Source: BOG-908 sp963848205 (GTDB taxonomy: Bacteria; Pseudomonadota; Alphaproteobacteria; Acetobacterales; Acetobacteraceae). Taken from it: a DNA stretch of 64,000 nt. The position numbers were made by a program, and so were the translations under genes. The stretch is from the NCBI GenBank assembly GCA_963848205.1, contig CAWKCV010000002.1, positions 1 through 64,000 on the forward strand. The letters run 5' to 3'. A model generated the notes under the pieces. That model was given only the letters and a program-made list of their open reading frames with translations, was not told the origin of the DNA and did no database searches. This document shows, piece by piece, positions 1 through 8,262 of this stretch (positions are counted from its first letter, which is position 1; each line of letters begins with the position of its first letter).

Positions 1-70
1 GAACCCACGGTACGCTCGCGCGCACAACGGTTTTCGAGACCGCCCCGATCGGCCACTCTGGCACCTCTCC
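1..70 (-). tRNA. tRNA-Ser (anticodon CGA), 3' end cut by window edge
   Basis: Read on the minus strand from position 70, the sequence starts GGAGAGGTGCCAGAGTGG, the usual start of a class II tRNA-Ser. It continues through an anticodon stem-loop with seven-base loop CTCGAAA (anticodon CGA) closed by GCGGT/ACCGT. A long variable arm (TGTGCGCGCGAGCGTACC) follows, as serine tRNAs require, and then the start of the T stem (GTGGGTTC). The rest of the T arm and the acceptor 3' side lie outside the window. It is transcribed away from the pqq genes. Confidence 0.9.
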
Positions 71-230
71 AGCGCGTGTGGCGGGCGCCTTATAGGCGAG
101 GGGGAAAAGCGGCGCCAGCGGCAAAGTTGTTCGTCTCTACTCGACGTGTGTTGCGTCCACCGGCACACGGTGGCGTTGACCAAAGTGGATATCCGCACCA
201 GTTTGGCGGTGACCGAACCTGATTGGAGCC

Positions 231-320
231 ATGACGATGAGCTGGAAGACCCCGAAGATTGTCGAAATCGCGCTGGGCGCCGAGATCAACAGCTACGCCT
301 GCGCCGAAGCCCGCAAGTAA
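231..320 (+). CDS. pqqA: PqqA, precursor peptide of the cofactor PQQ
   Basis: This 29-residue peptide starts MTMSWKTPKIVEIALG and contains the glutamate and tyrosine spaced E-x3-Y (E18 and Y22) that PqqE cross-links and the pathway turns into pyrroloquinoline quinone. A GGAG ribosome site lies 2-6 bases before the ATG at 231. It is the first gene of a pqq operon and is followed 55 bases later by pqqC. Its small size means automated callers often miss it. The assignment rests on the match to the PqqA consensus, including the basic C-terminus. Confidence 0.95.
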   Translation: MTMSWKTPKIVEIALGAEINSYACAEARK

Positions 321-375
321 GCCGGTGGGCGTGGTGCCGACCGGCGCTGCGCCTTCCAATCCAGCCTCCGCGCCG

Positions 376-1116
376 ATGCGCTCGCACGAGACGCTGTCGC
401 CAGACGGCTTGGCCGATGCTCTGCGCACCATCGGCGACGAGCGCTACCACATTCATCATCCGTTCCACCGCCTCCTGCACGATGGCCGGCTTTCGCGCGG
501 GCAGGTGCAGGCTTGGGCGCTGAACCGCTATTATTATCAGGCGAGCATCCCGGTGAAGGACGCCACCTTGCTGGCGCGCCTGCCCACCGCCGATCTGCGT
601 CGGGAGTGGCGGCGGCGTCTGGTGGATCATGACGGCGATGCGCCCGGCACCGGCGGCGTCGCGCGCTGGCTGAAGCTGGCCGAAGGCGTGGGCCTGGACA
701 CCACACGCGTTCAGGCGGGGGACGGCATCCTGCCGGCCACGCGTTTCGCGGTGGATGCCTACGTGGCGTTCGTGCGCGACCGGTCAGTGCTCGAAGCGGT
801 CGCCTCCTCACTCACCGAGCTTTTCTCGCCAAGGATCATCGCCGAACGCGTCTCCGGCATGCTGGCCCACTACGACTGGATCACCCAGGAAACGCTCGCC
901 TACTTCACCCCGCGATTGACTCAGGCGCCGCAGGATTCCGATTTCGCCCTGGCCTATGTGCAGGAGCACGCGCGCACGCCGGCGCAGCAGCAATCCGTGC
1001 TGGCCGCGCTGCGATTCAAGTGCGACGTGCTATGGGCGCAGCTCGACGCACTCCATCACGCCTATGTGGCGCCCGCGACCCCGCCGCCCGGCGCTTTCGT
1101 GCCGCACGCCGGATGA
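376..1116 (+). CDS. pqqC: PqqC, pyrroloquinoline-quinone synthase
   Basis: PqqC carries out the last step of PQQ synthesis, the ring closure and eight-electron oxidation of AHQQ in the cytoplasm. The 246-residue product from ATG 376 has the family's heme-oxygenase-like helical pattern. It shows the N-terminal HHPFHRLLHDGRL histidines, the NRYYYQASIPVKDA segment, and the C-terminal FALAYVQEHARTPAQQ and RFKCDVLW helices. The frame is open further upstream through pqqA, but homologues start near MRSHETL. Its TGA overlaps the ATG of pqqD (ATGA). PqqC and PqqD are separate proteins here, not a PqqCD fusion. A pqqB gene would normally sit before it and is absent. Confidence 0.95.
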   Translation: MRSHETLSPDGLADALRTIGDERYHIHHPFHRLLHDGRLSRGQVQAWALNRYYYQASIPVKDATLLARLPTADLRREWRRRLVDHDGDAPGTGGVARWLKLAEGVGLDTTRVQAGDGILPATRFAVDAYVAFVRDRSVLEAVASSLTELFSPRIIAERVSGMLAHYDWITQETLAYFTPRLTQAPQDSDFALAYVQEHARTPAQQQSVLAALRFKCDVLWAQLDALHHAYVAPATPPPGAFVPHAG

Positions 1117-1376
1117 GCGTCACGCCGCGCCTGGCGCCCGGCCACAAGTTCCGGTTCGACGCGGTGCGCCACGAATGGGTGCTGCTTGGCCCTGAACGGC
1201 TGTTCGTGCCGGACGAACATGCGGCCGCCGTGCTCGGGCTGATCGACGGCATGCGCGACGTGGATGCCATCGTCGCCGACCTTGCCGCTCGCTTCACCGC
1301 GCAGCCGAGCGAAATCCGCGCCGACGTGGATGCCATGCTGGCCGACCTCTCCGCCCGCGGCGCGATTCGCCTGTGA
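1113..1376 (+). CDS. pqqD: PqqD, peptide chaperone for PqqA
   Basis: PqqD binds PqqA and presents it to the radical-SAM enzyme PqqE. The 87-residue product has the typical start (TPRLAPGHKFRFDAVRHE) and the motif WVLLGPERLFVPDEHAAAVL, followed by a winged-helix RiPP-recognition fold. It starts inside the stop of pqqC, and its TGA overlaps the GTG of pqqE, so C, D and E are translationally coupled. Length and order match the family. Confidence 0.95.
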   Translation: MSVTPRLAPGHKFRFDAVRHEWVLLGPERLFVPDEHAAAVLGLIDGMRDVDAIVADLAARFTAQPSEIRADVDAMLADLSARGAIRL

Positions 1377-2455
1377 ACGAGGCGCCCTCCCCTGGCTTTC
1401 CGCCGCCGCTCGGCCTGATTGCCGAGCTGACGCATCGCTGCCCGCTGAAGTGCCCATACTGCTCCAATCCGCTGGAGCTGGAGCGTGCCTCGGCCGAACT
1501 CGACACGGTCTCCTGGTTGCGCGTGCTCGATGAGGCAGCCGAGATTGGTGTGCTTCAGGTGCACTTCACCGGTGGCGAGCCGCTGGCCCGGCGGGACCTG
1601 ACCGCGTTGGTCGCACGTGCAAGCCAGCGCGGCCTTTACAGCAACATCATCACCTCCGGCGTGACGCTGGACGACAGGGCGATGGCGGCGCTGATGCAAG
1701 CGGGCGTGGACCATATCCAGCTCAGCTTCCAAGACTCCGACGCCACGCAGAACGACGCGCTGGGCGGCAGCCCCGGCTCGTTTGCCAAGAAGCAGGCCGC
1801 CGCCGCCCGCATTCGTGCGGCCGGCCTGCCGCTGACGGTGAATTTCGTCATCCATCGCGCCAATGCGCATCGCGTGCCGGACATGATCGCGCTTGCCGAG
1901 GCATTGCAGGCGGACCGCACCGAGATCGCCCACGTGCAGTATTACGGCTGGGGCCTGCTCAACCGTGCGGCCTTGCTGCCCACACTAGGCCAGCTTCATG
2001 CGGCAACCGACGCTGTGAACGCGGCCCGCGTGCGGCTCAGCGGCCGCATGGTGATCGACTACGTGGTGCCCGACTACCATGCCGCCCGGCCGAAAGCCTG
2101 CATGGGCGGCTGGGCGCGGCGGTTCATCAACATCTCGCCGGCGGGCCGCGCCATGCCGTGCCATGCGGCCGAAACCCTGCCGGGCTTTGCGTTTCCCAAT
2201 GTCCGCGACACCTCGCTGGCCGACATCTGGCATCGGTCGGACGCGTTCTTGCGCTTTCGCGGCACTGGCTGGATGGCCGAGCCGTGCCGCAGTTGCGACC
2301 GGCGCGAGGTGGATTGGGGCGGCTGCCGCTGCCAGGCGTTCGCCTTGCTGGGCGATGTGAACGCGACCGATCCGGCCTGTGAGCTTTCGCCGCATCATGG
2401 GGTGATGGCGGCCGCTCTGGGCGAGATAGCGGGCGAGTTGGTGGCGCGCCGGTAG
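1373..2455 (+). CDS. pqqE: PqqE, radical-SAM PqqA cross-linking enzyme
   Basis: PqqE uses S-adenosylmethionine and Fe-S clusters to form the carbon-carbon bond between Glu and Tyr of PqqA. The GTG-started 360-residue protein has the radical-SAM triad C23-x3-C27-x2-C30 (HRCPLKCPYC) and a GGEPL SAM-binding motif. Its C-terminal SPASM domain is cysteine-rich (KACMGGWARR, MPCHAAETL, EPCRSCDRREVDWGGCRCQAF). Length fits the family. It overlaps pqqD by four bases and is the last gene of the operon. A palindromic repeat begins directly after its TAG and separates it from the convergent folK. Confidence 0.95.
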   Translation: MNEAPSPGFPPPLGLIAELTHRCPLKCPYCSNPLELERASAELDTVSWLRVLDEAAEIGVLQVHFTGGEPLARRDLTALVARASQRGLYSNIITSGVTLDDRAMAALMQAGVDHIQLSFQDSDATQNDALGGSPGSFAKKQAAAARIRAAGLPLTVNFVIHRANAHRVPDMIALAEALQADRTEIAHVQYYGWGLLNRAALLPTLGQLHAATDAVNAARVRLSGRMVIDYVVPDYHAARPKACMGGWARRFINISPAGRAMPCHAAETLPGFAFPNVRDTSLADIWHRSDAFLRFRGTGWMAEPCRSCDRREVDWGGCRCQAFALLGDVNATDPACELSPHHGVMAAALGEIAGELVARR

Positions 2456-2456
2456 G

Positions 2457-2586
2457 TAGGAAAGGCCTTCTTTCTTGAAGAAAGAAGCAAAAATTCCACC
2501 AGGCTGTCGCGGACACCGGGACCAGCACGCGACAACCAGCTGAAAGTTTTTTGGTCCCTTGTCTTGAGAAAGGACTGCTTTCTTCA
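2457..2586. repeat. Composite palindromic element, copy 1 (two arms)
   Basis: The left arm is the CTTC variant (CTTCTTTCTTGAAGAAAGAAG) and the right arm the TCC variant, with an inner CTGTCGCG/CGCGACAA hairpin between them. It fills the space between the convergent ends of pqqE and folK, so a bidirectional terminator role is plausible. Confidence 0.8.
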
Positions 2587-3069
2587 AATGTCGATAAGAT
2601 CATCGACCGGCAGTCCAGCCAGTTGGTCGTGAACCGACGATCCGCTCACCGGATGCCGCCAGCCAGGTGCGACGTCGCGCAGCGGCATCAGCACGAAACG
2701 GCGCAGATGCGCGCGCGGATGCGGCAGCGTGAGCGAAGCCGTTTGCACAACCAGCCCATCCACATCGATGATATCCAGGTCCAGCGTGCGCGCCGCATTC
2801 GCAGCACCGCGCACCCGCCCGAATTGCTGCTCGATCGCCTGCATGCGAACGAGCAGGTCGTATGGCGAGAGGGATGTGCGTGCCCGCACAACGCCGTTCA
2901 CGTAACGCGGCTGGTCGGACGGTGGAAAGGGCGCACTCGAATACCATCGCGATCGCACGACGCCCGTCACACCGGGCAAAGCAGCCAGCGCCTGCACTGC
3001 GCGCTCGCAAGTCTGGCGCGGGCTCGCCTCATCCCTGCCCGGCAAGTTCGCGCCTATAGCAATAATCAC
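2584..3069 (-). CDS. folK: HPPK, 6-hydroxymethyl-dihydropterin pyrophosphokinase
   Basis: FolK transfers pyrophosphate from ATP to 6-hydroxymethyl-7,8-dihydropterin in folate synthesis. The 161-residue product shows the N-terminal IIAIGANLPGRDE loop, the SRWYSSAPF segment, and NAARTLDLDIIDVDG with the two metal-binding aspartates. The closing signature HPRAHLRRFVLMPLRDVAP is also present. The start codon is GTG at 3069. It is divergent from the NYN-domain gene across about 107 bp, and this order next to a NYN protein and a uracil-DNA glycosylase is common in alphaproteobacteria. Its last codons touch the right arm of repeat copy 1. Confidence 0.93.
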   Translation of the reverse strand: MIIAIGANLPGRDEASPRQTCERAVQALAALPGVTGVVRSRWYSSAPFPPSDQPRYVNGVVRARTSLSPYDLLVRMQAIEQQFGRVRGAANAARTLDLDIIDVDGLVVQTASLTLPHPRAHLRRFVLMPLRDVAPGWRHPVSGSSVHDQLAGLPVDDLIDI

Positions 3070-3176
3070 GAAAACGTGCGCATCTTTCTTGTCCGACGGT
3101 CATCGACCCGTCATATTGAAGCCGCTCTGCCCGGCAATCCGCTTAGCCGGACCTCAGAGCGTATTGTGAGGCCCTC

Positions 3177-3776
3177 ATGCATTTTCGCCAGAACGAGCGC
3201 GTCTGCCTGTTTATCGACGGCGCCAATCTCTACTCCGCCTCGCGCAATCTCGGCTTCGACGTGGATTACCGCAACCTGCTCGAGTTCTTCCGGCGCCAAT
3301 GCCACGTCCTGCGTGCATACTATTATTCCGCCGTGCTGGAGACCGAGGAATACTCGCCGCTCAAGCCACTCACCGACTGGCTGGCCTATAACGGCTACAC
3401 GCTGGTGACCAAACCGGCACGCGAGTTCACCGATGCCGCCGGCCGCCGCCGCATCAAAGGCAACATGGATATCGAGCTCGCCATCGACATGCTCGAACTC
3501 GCCGACAAAATGGATCATGCCGTGCTGTTCAGCGGCGATAGCGATTTCCGCCGGCTGATCGAAGCCGTGCAACGACGCGGCGTGCGCGTCTCCGTCGTCA
3601 GCTCCATCCGCACCACGCCGCCGATGGTGGCCGACGAATTGCGGCGGCAGGCCGATCAGTTTCTTGAGTTGGCCGAGATCGCACCGGAGTTTACGCGCCG
3701 GCAGATGGAGCCTCGGCCGCGGCTGGTGCGGAGCGATGCGTTCGTCGAACCGCATGAGCATGAGCCGGTACGGTAG
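3177..3776 (+). CDS. NYN domain protein (LabA/DUF88 type), probable RNase
   Basis: The 199-residue protein is a stand-alone NYN (PIN-like) domain. Acidic metal-binding residues are visible in VCLFIDGANLY (D14, N17), KGNMDIELAID and LFSGDSDFRRLIE, spaced as in the LabA/DUF88 family of metal-dependent nucleases. About 30 residues after the fold are charged and probably unstructured (EPHEHEPVR at the end). A GAGG sequence precedes the ATG. The RNA target is unknown. A repeat arm begins one base after its TAG. The fold assignment is firm; the function is inferred. Confidence 0.85.
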   Translation: MHFRQNERVCLFIDGANLYSASRNLGFDVDYRNLLEFFRRQCHVLRAYYYSAVLETEEYSPLKPLTDWLAYNGYTLVTKPAREFTDAAGRRRIKGNMDIELAIDMLELADKMDHAVLFSGDSDFRRLIEAVQRRGVRVSVVSSIRTTPPMVADELRRQADQFLELAEIAPEFTRRQMEPRPRLVRSDAFVEPHEHEPVR

Positions 3777-3822
3777 GCAAGCAGTCCTTTTTCTGAAAAA
3801 CGGGACCAAAAAGCTTTTGCTT
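3777..3822. repeat. Composite palindromic element, copy 2 (single arm)
   Basis: One left-type arm (GCAGTCCTTTTTCTGAAAAAC, then CCAAAAAGCTTTTGC) lies directly after the NYN gene. The following glycosylase gene begins at once, so no second arm is seen. Confidence 0.75.
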
Positions 3823-3824
3823 CG

Positions 3825-4451
3825 TTGTTAGCTCCGGCGGCGGATTGTGCGCTTTGCCCTCGGCTTGCGGCATACAGGCGCGACAACCAGACGACCGATC
3901 CTGCCTGGTTTAATGCGCCGGTGCCGAGTTTCGGGCCCGAAGACGCCTGGCTGCTCGTCGTTGGCATGGCGCCCGGCGTGCGCGGCGCCAACCGCACCGG
4001 CCGCCCATTCACCGGCGACCATGCCGGCATACTGCTGTATAACACGCTGCTGAAATACGGGTTCGCGCAAGGCATCTACGCCGCCGATCCCGCCGACGGC
4101 CTCACTCTGCACAACTGCCGCATCGCCAATGCCGTCCGCTGCGTGCCGCCCGCCAATCTGCCCACGCCGGCCGAAACACGCACGTGCAACCAATTCCTTG
4201 CCGCCGAACTGACCGGCCTGCCCAACCTGCGTGCCGTGCTGGCATTGGGCACTTTGGCGCACGATGCCGTGCTGCGCGCGCTCGGGCTCCGGCTGAGCCA
4301 GTTCAAGTTTTCCCATGGCGCGCAGCATGCTTTGCCGAGCGGGCTGGTGCTTTCGGATAGCTATCATGTGTCGCGCTATAATACGTCGACGCGGCGATTG
4401 ACGACGGAGATGTTTGAGCGGGTGATGGAGGGACTAAAGAAAGGAAAGTAA
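3825..4451 (+). CDS. Family 5 uracil-DNA glycosylase (UdgB), Fe-S type
   Basis: This 208-residue protein removes uracil and other deaminated bases from DNA. It has an N-terminal CALCPRL cysteine pair for the Fe-S cluster, further cysteines in LHNCRIANAVRCVPP and TRTCNQF, motif GMAPGVRGANRTGRPFTGDHAG, and the C-terminal DSYHVSRYNTSTRRL. The GMAPG motif lacks the polar residue of family 4, which marks family 5. The start is a TTG at 3825; no ATG or GTG exists between the preceding stop and the first cysteine, so the start is forced but weak. It ends in a repeat arm. Confidence 0.88.
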   Translation: MLAPAADCALCPRLAAYRRDNQTTDPAWFNAPVPSFGPEDAWLLVVGMAPGVRGANRTGRPFTGDHAGILLYNTLLKYGFAQGIYAADPADGLTLHNCRIANAVRCVPPANLPTPAETRTCNQFLAAELTGLPNLRAVLALGTLAHDAVLRALGLRLSQFKFSHGAQHALPSGLVLSDSYHVSRYNTSTRRLTTEMFERVMEGLKKGK

Positions 4452-4570
4452 GCAGTCCTTTTTTGAAAAGGACCAAAAAACTTTTGCTCGTCTGGCGCTC
4501 GCTTCTTTCGACGTCGGCGACAGCGGAGCAAAAGTTCTTCGCTTCTTTTTTTCAAAAAAGACGGCCTTAC
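4449..4570. repeat. Composite palindromic element, copy 3 (two arms)
   Basis: The left arm (GCAGTCCTTTTTTGAAAAGG, CCAAAAAACTTTTGC) overlaps the stop of the glycosylase gene. The right arm (GCAAAAGTTC, then CTTCTTTTTTTCAAAAAAG) lies before the convergent secreted-protein gene. The two arms are complementary over most of their length. Confidence 0.8.
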
Positions 4571-4598
4571 TTGGCTGTCCCGGGCTCCGGGAACAGCA

Positions 4599-5732
4599 TC
4601 ACCTGCCTCCCCTGATCGCCGGCATCGTCACGCCGCTCACGTTATCGAGCCGCATCTCCAATCCCCAGCCCCAATGCAGATGCCCCACCGCGAGTATGTT
4701 GTTCAGGGCTATGTCGATCTCGTTGTCGCCCTTCTGCAATTCGAGATCGAACGACCCGTTGGCCAGCGACAGCCGTCCGTCGGGATCGAGCCTGGCCTGC
4801 TCGGGGTAATATACGTTCTCTTTCGCGAATACCGGCTTGTTGTTGGCGAACACCCAGACTTCGCGCAGGAAGGCGAGCGACACATGCCTGGTTTGTGCGC
4901 GATCGGAGACGATATGGGTACGTAACCACACCACGGAACCCGTCGTGCGGTCCGATGGCGATCCGTAAAGCCGGCTGACATTGACCAGGCCTTGAGCCTC
5001 CGTCGGCACCGTCTCCCAGTCGGTGACGGCTTGCAACGCTGCCAGCTTGGGCGCCACGCCGTAGGCGAGTGTGGCCGGCAGCGACGCCTGCCACGAACGC
5101 ACGATTTTCGGGTCGCCGGCGGTGGGGTCGGGCGCCGGCGTGGGCGAGAGACCGTCGGTCACGCCTGGCAGGATGCTCACATTGGCATAGGCGGCCGGCC
5201 CGGTGAATACGATGCCGCCGTCCATCGTGTCGCCGGCAAGCCGGCCGACGGAGAGCGTGGGCGACGGCAAATTGTTGACGAACACATTCATCCGGTGACC
5301 GGAGACGACGAGGCGAATGTGATTCCACTCGTTCGGGAAGACCGGCGCGGCACTTTGATATTGCGGATACATGTCCCACGGCATCACGCCATGCACGATG
5401 GGCGCGTATTGGATGCAATCGTTGGCGGCGCGGCAATCGGGGTCGGAGCGCAGATAGAATACTTCCGCCGATCGGCTGCCGTGACGGCGGAAGCGCACGC
5501 CGGGAATGCCGTCACCCATCAGCTTCACATCGAAGGAGATGGTGCCGTCGGCAAAATGCCCGTCCGCCAACATAGCGCTGCCGTCGTCGCCGAGAATCTT
5601 CATGATGCCGTGAGGGAAACCCTCGCGTGTGGTGAATTCCACGTGGCCTTCGGTGAGCCACTCCGCCGGTGCCAGGGTCGCCGCTTGCGCTTGTGTTGCG
5701 ATCGCCACGCATAGGAAGACAGCAGCACGCAA
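4599..5732 (-). CDS. Secreted protein with concanavalin-like (LamG/DUF1080-type) domain
   Basis: The protein of about 377 residues starts with a signal peptide (MRAAVFLCVAIATQAQA) and is probably periplasmic. Residues 20-190 resemble a jelly-roll LamG/DUF1080 fold (DGTISFDVKLMGDGIPGVRFR, NEWNHIRLVVSGHRMNVFVNN), the type that binds or cleaves sugars. The second half (VWLRTHIV, NGSFDLELQKGDNEIDIALNN) looks like a second beta-sandwich. I chose TTG at 5732 because CTAGGAG lies just upstream and it gives a complete signal peptide; the frame itself runs further upstream inside another gene. No catalytic residues can be assigned. It lies downstream of the transketolase-like gene, separated by repeat copy 4. 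Confidence 0.75.
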   Translation of the reverse strand: MRAAVFLCVAIATQAQAATLAPAEWLTEGHVEFTTREGFPHGIMKILGDDGSAMLADGHFADGTISFDVKLMGDGIPGVRFRRHGSRSAEVFYLRSDPDCRAANDCIQYAPIVHGVMPWDMYPQYQSAAPVFPNEWNHIRLVVSGHRMNVFVNNLPSPTLSVGRLAGDTMDGGIVFTGPAAYANVSILPGVTDGLSPTPAPDPTAGDPKIVRSWQASLPATLAYGVAPKLAALQAVTDWETVPTEAQGLVNVSRLYGSPSDRTTGSVVWLRTHIVSDRAQTRHVSLAFLREVWVFANNKPVFAKENVYYPEQARLDPDGRLSLANGSFDLELQKGDNEIDIALNNILAVGHLHWGWGLEMRLDNVSGVTMPAIRGGR

Positions 5733-5756
5733 GACGAACGCTCCTAGAAAGGCGAA

Positions 5757-5889
5757 GGCAGGCCGTCCCTTTTTGAAAAAAAGGACCAAAAAACTTTTGA
5801 AATTTGGCGTGCGCCGGTCCCGAGGTCCGCGACAGCTTGATAGGAGTCTTTTGCGTCTTTTCTTCAGAAAAGATGACTCCTGCTTCCTT
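5757..5889. repeat. Composite palindromic element, copy 4 (two arms)
   Basis: The left arm is the TCC type (TCCCTTTTTGAAAAAAAGGA, CCAAAAAACTTTTG). The right arm is GTCTTTTCTTCAGAAAAGATG. The inner loop carries the GTCCCGAGGTCCGCGACAG segment seen in other copies. It separates two co-oriented minus-strand genes. Confidence 0.78.
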
Positions 5890-8251
5890 ACCCCAGCAAA
5901 GCCTGCGCGCAAGCGTTCAGTATCGTATCCTCGTCCAGCCCATACTCGCGATACAGATCCACCAGATCCCCCGACTGCCCGAACCGATCCACGCCCAGCG
6001 GCACCACACGCTGCCCGCGCACGCCACCCAGCCAGGCAAGGGCCGCCGGATGCCCGTCCAGAATCGTGACAATCGCGCTGCCCGCGGCCATCGGCGCCAG
6101 GATGCGCTCGATATGGCTGGTCGCGGCCTTGCCGGCCCGACGTTCGCGCGCCGCTGCAAGCCAGCCGGCGTGCAGCCGGTCCGGGCTGGTGATGGCGAGC
6201 AGGCCGGCATCGGGCACGTCCTCGCGCAGCTTCTCGAATGCGGCTTCGGCTTCCGGCGCGAGCGGTCCCTGGTAGGCGAGCGCGAGCGACGCGCCTTGCC
6301 CAGGCGGCACCGCCCAATGCGCGCCGGCGATCACGGCGTCCGCATCCAGCGTGCGGGCGCGATGCGGCAGCGCGCGCGTGGACAGGCGCAGCCATACCGC
6401 CGAACCCTCCGGCTTCTGCATGTGCTCGAGCGCCCAGCGCAGCATGATCGCCAGCTCATCGACATACGCCGGCTCGTAGGAGGCCAGCCGGTCGGCCGCC
6501 ATGCCAAGCAGCGGCGTGTTCACCGATTGATGCTGGCCGCCCTCGGGTGCGAGGCTGATGCCGCTCGGCGTGGAGACGAGCAGGAAGCGCGCATCCTGGT
6601 AGCAGGCGTAGATCAGCGCATCGAGGCCGCGGTTGACGAACGGATCATACACCGTCCCGATCGGCAGCAGCCGCGCCCCGTTGGTGGCATGGCTGAGGCC
6701 GGCCGCCCCCAGCAGCAGGAACAGATTCTGCTCGGCGATACCCAGCTCGATATGCTGGCCGGACGGGCTCATGCCCCAGCGCTGCATGCTGGCGACCTTG
6801 GTGTCGCGGAAAACGTCGTTCCGCGTATGGCGGTCGAACAGGCCGCGGCGGTTCACCCACGGGCCAAGACTGGTGGAAACCGTCACGTCCGGGCTGGTGG
6901 TAACGATGCGCGCGGCTGCCTCCTTCCATGGCCCCTCGGCGCGGCCGATTTCGCCCAGCATCTCGCCGAAGCCGGTTTGCGTGGAAAGTGTGCGGCCGGC
7001 GAGCTTGCCGTGCGGCATGGCGGCGGGAATCGGCACCGGCGCGGGCGAGAACACGCGGCCGGCGGGCGACAGCGGGGTGGCAAACGGCACGCTGGCGATG
7101 AACGCGCGCAGATCGTCCGCGGAGAATTCCAGCCCCTCGGCCAAATCCCACTCGTGGCCAGGGCGGATGCCCATTTCACGCCGGAAGCCGTCCATCTGCT
7201 CCTCGGTCATCAGGCCGGAATGGTTGTCCTTATGACCGGCGAACGGCAGGCCCATGCCCTTGATGGTGTAGGCGATGAAGCAGGTGGGCCGGTCGCCCTC
7301 GGCATCGGCCTCGGTCAGCGCGTCCAGGATCGCCTCGATGTCGTGGCCGCCGAGATTGGTCATGAGAGCGGCCAGATCCGCGTCGCTCATCGGGTCGACG
7401 ATGGCGCGCAGGTCCTGGCTGCGGCCGAGATCGGCCAGCAACGCCGTGCGCCAGGCGGCCCCGCCCTGGAAAGTGAGCGAGGCGTAGAGACTGTTCGGGC
7501 AATCGTCGATCCACTCCCGCAGCGCCTGGCCGCCGGGGCGCGCGAAGGCCGCTTCCTGCAGCCGTCCATGCTTGATGCGCACGACGTTCCAGCCCATGTC
7601 GCCGAACAGCCCCTCGAAGCGGCCGAACAGCCGGTCCTGCACCACCGAATCCAGGCTCTGGCGGTTGTAGTCGACGATCCACCACACATTGCGGACGTCG
7701 TGCTTCCAGCCTTCGAGCAGCGCCTCGTAGATGTTGCCCTCGTCGAGTTCCGCGTCGCCGGCGATGGCGATATGCCGGCCGGGCGGCACATCGTCGGGCA
7801 GCAGGCCGTGCAGGCGCACATAGTCCTGGATCAGCGATGCAAAACTGGTGGCGGCGACTCCGAGACCCACCGAGCCGGTAGAGAAATCCACCTCCGCCCC
7901 GTCCTTCACCCGCGACGGGTAGGCCTGCACGCCCCCGAACCGGCGCAGACCCTCCATCTTCTCGACCACCTGGCGGCCGAGCAGGTAATTGGCGGCGTGG
8001 AACACCGGCGAGGCGTGCGGCTTGACGGCGACGCGGTCCTGCGGACGCAATCTGGCGAAGTACAGCGCCGTCATGATGGAAATCACGCTGGCGCAACTGG
8101 CCTGGTGGCCGCCCACCTTCAGCCCGTCGCGGCTGGGGCGGATATGGTTGGCGTTGTGCACCATCCAGGCGGACAGCCAGAGCAGCTTGCGCTCGATCTG
8201 GTGCAGGGCGTCCAGGTTGAGGTCGGGGCGGGTGGCGGTGGTGGTGCTCAT
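5888..8251 (-). CDS. Large transketolase-like thiamine-diphosphate enzyme
   Basis: The 787-residue protein has the three-domain layout of transketolase and homodimeric pyruvate dehydrogenase E1. The N-terminal half holds HNANHIRPSRDGLKVGGHQ, the diphosphate/metal motif GDAELDEGNIYEAL and WWIVDYNRQSLD. A middle pyrimidine-type domain (HIELGIAEQNLFLLLGAAGLS, with the glutamate that activates the cofactor) and a C-terminal domain follow. It is longer than ordinary transketolase (about 660) and resembles AceE in several motifs, so the substrate is uncertain. ATG 8251 gives the family start; no purine-rich ribosome site is present, only a pyrimidine-rich leader next to repeat copy 5. It is divergent from the ParA-like gene. 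Confidence 0.85.
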   Translation of the reverse strand: MSTTTATRPDLNLDALHQIERKLLWLSAWMVHNANHIRPSRDGLKVGGHQASCASVISIMTALYFARLRPQDRVAVKPHASPVFHAANYLLGRQVVEKMEGLRRFGGVQAYPSRVKDGAEVDFSTGSVGLGVAATSFASLIQDYVRLHGLLPDDVPPGRHIAIAGDAELDEGNIYEALLEGWKHDVRNVWWIVDYNRQSLDSVVQDRLFGRFEGLFGDMGWNVVRIKHGRLQEAAFARPGGQALREWIDDCPNSLYASLTFQGGAAWRTALLADLGRSQDLRAIVDPMSDADLAALMTNLGGHDIEAILDALTEADAEGDRPTCFIAYTIKGMGLPFAGHKDNHSGLMTEEQMDGFRREMGIRPGHEWDLAEGLEFSADDLRAFIASVPFATPLSPAGRVFSPAPVPIPAAMPHGKLAGRTLSTQTGFGEMLGEIGRAEGPWKEAAARIVTTSPDVTVSTSLGPWVNRRGLFDRHTRNDVFRDTKVASMQRWGMSPSGQHIELGIAEQNLFLLLGAAGLSHATNGARLLPIGTVYDPFVNRGLDALIYACYQDARFLLVSTPSGISLAPEGGQHQSVNTPLLGMAADRLASYEPAYVDELAIMLRWALEHMQKPEGSAVWLRLSTRALPHRARTLDADAVIAGAHWAVPPGQGASLALAYQGPLAPEAEAAFEKLREDVPDAGLLAITSPDRLHAGWLAAARERRAGKAATSHIERILAPMAAGSAIVTILDGHPAALAWLGGVRGQRVVPLGVDRFGQSGDLVDLYREYGLDEDTILNACAQALLG

Positions 8252-8262
8252 TGGAGAGAGTA

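Noticed and set aside
1..70. tRNA-Ser as an integration site of a genomic island
   Set aside because: No integrase or direct repeat of the tRNA 3' end in the window, and the tRNA 3' end is outside.
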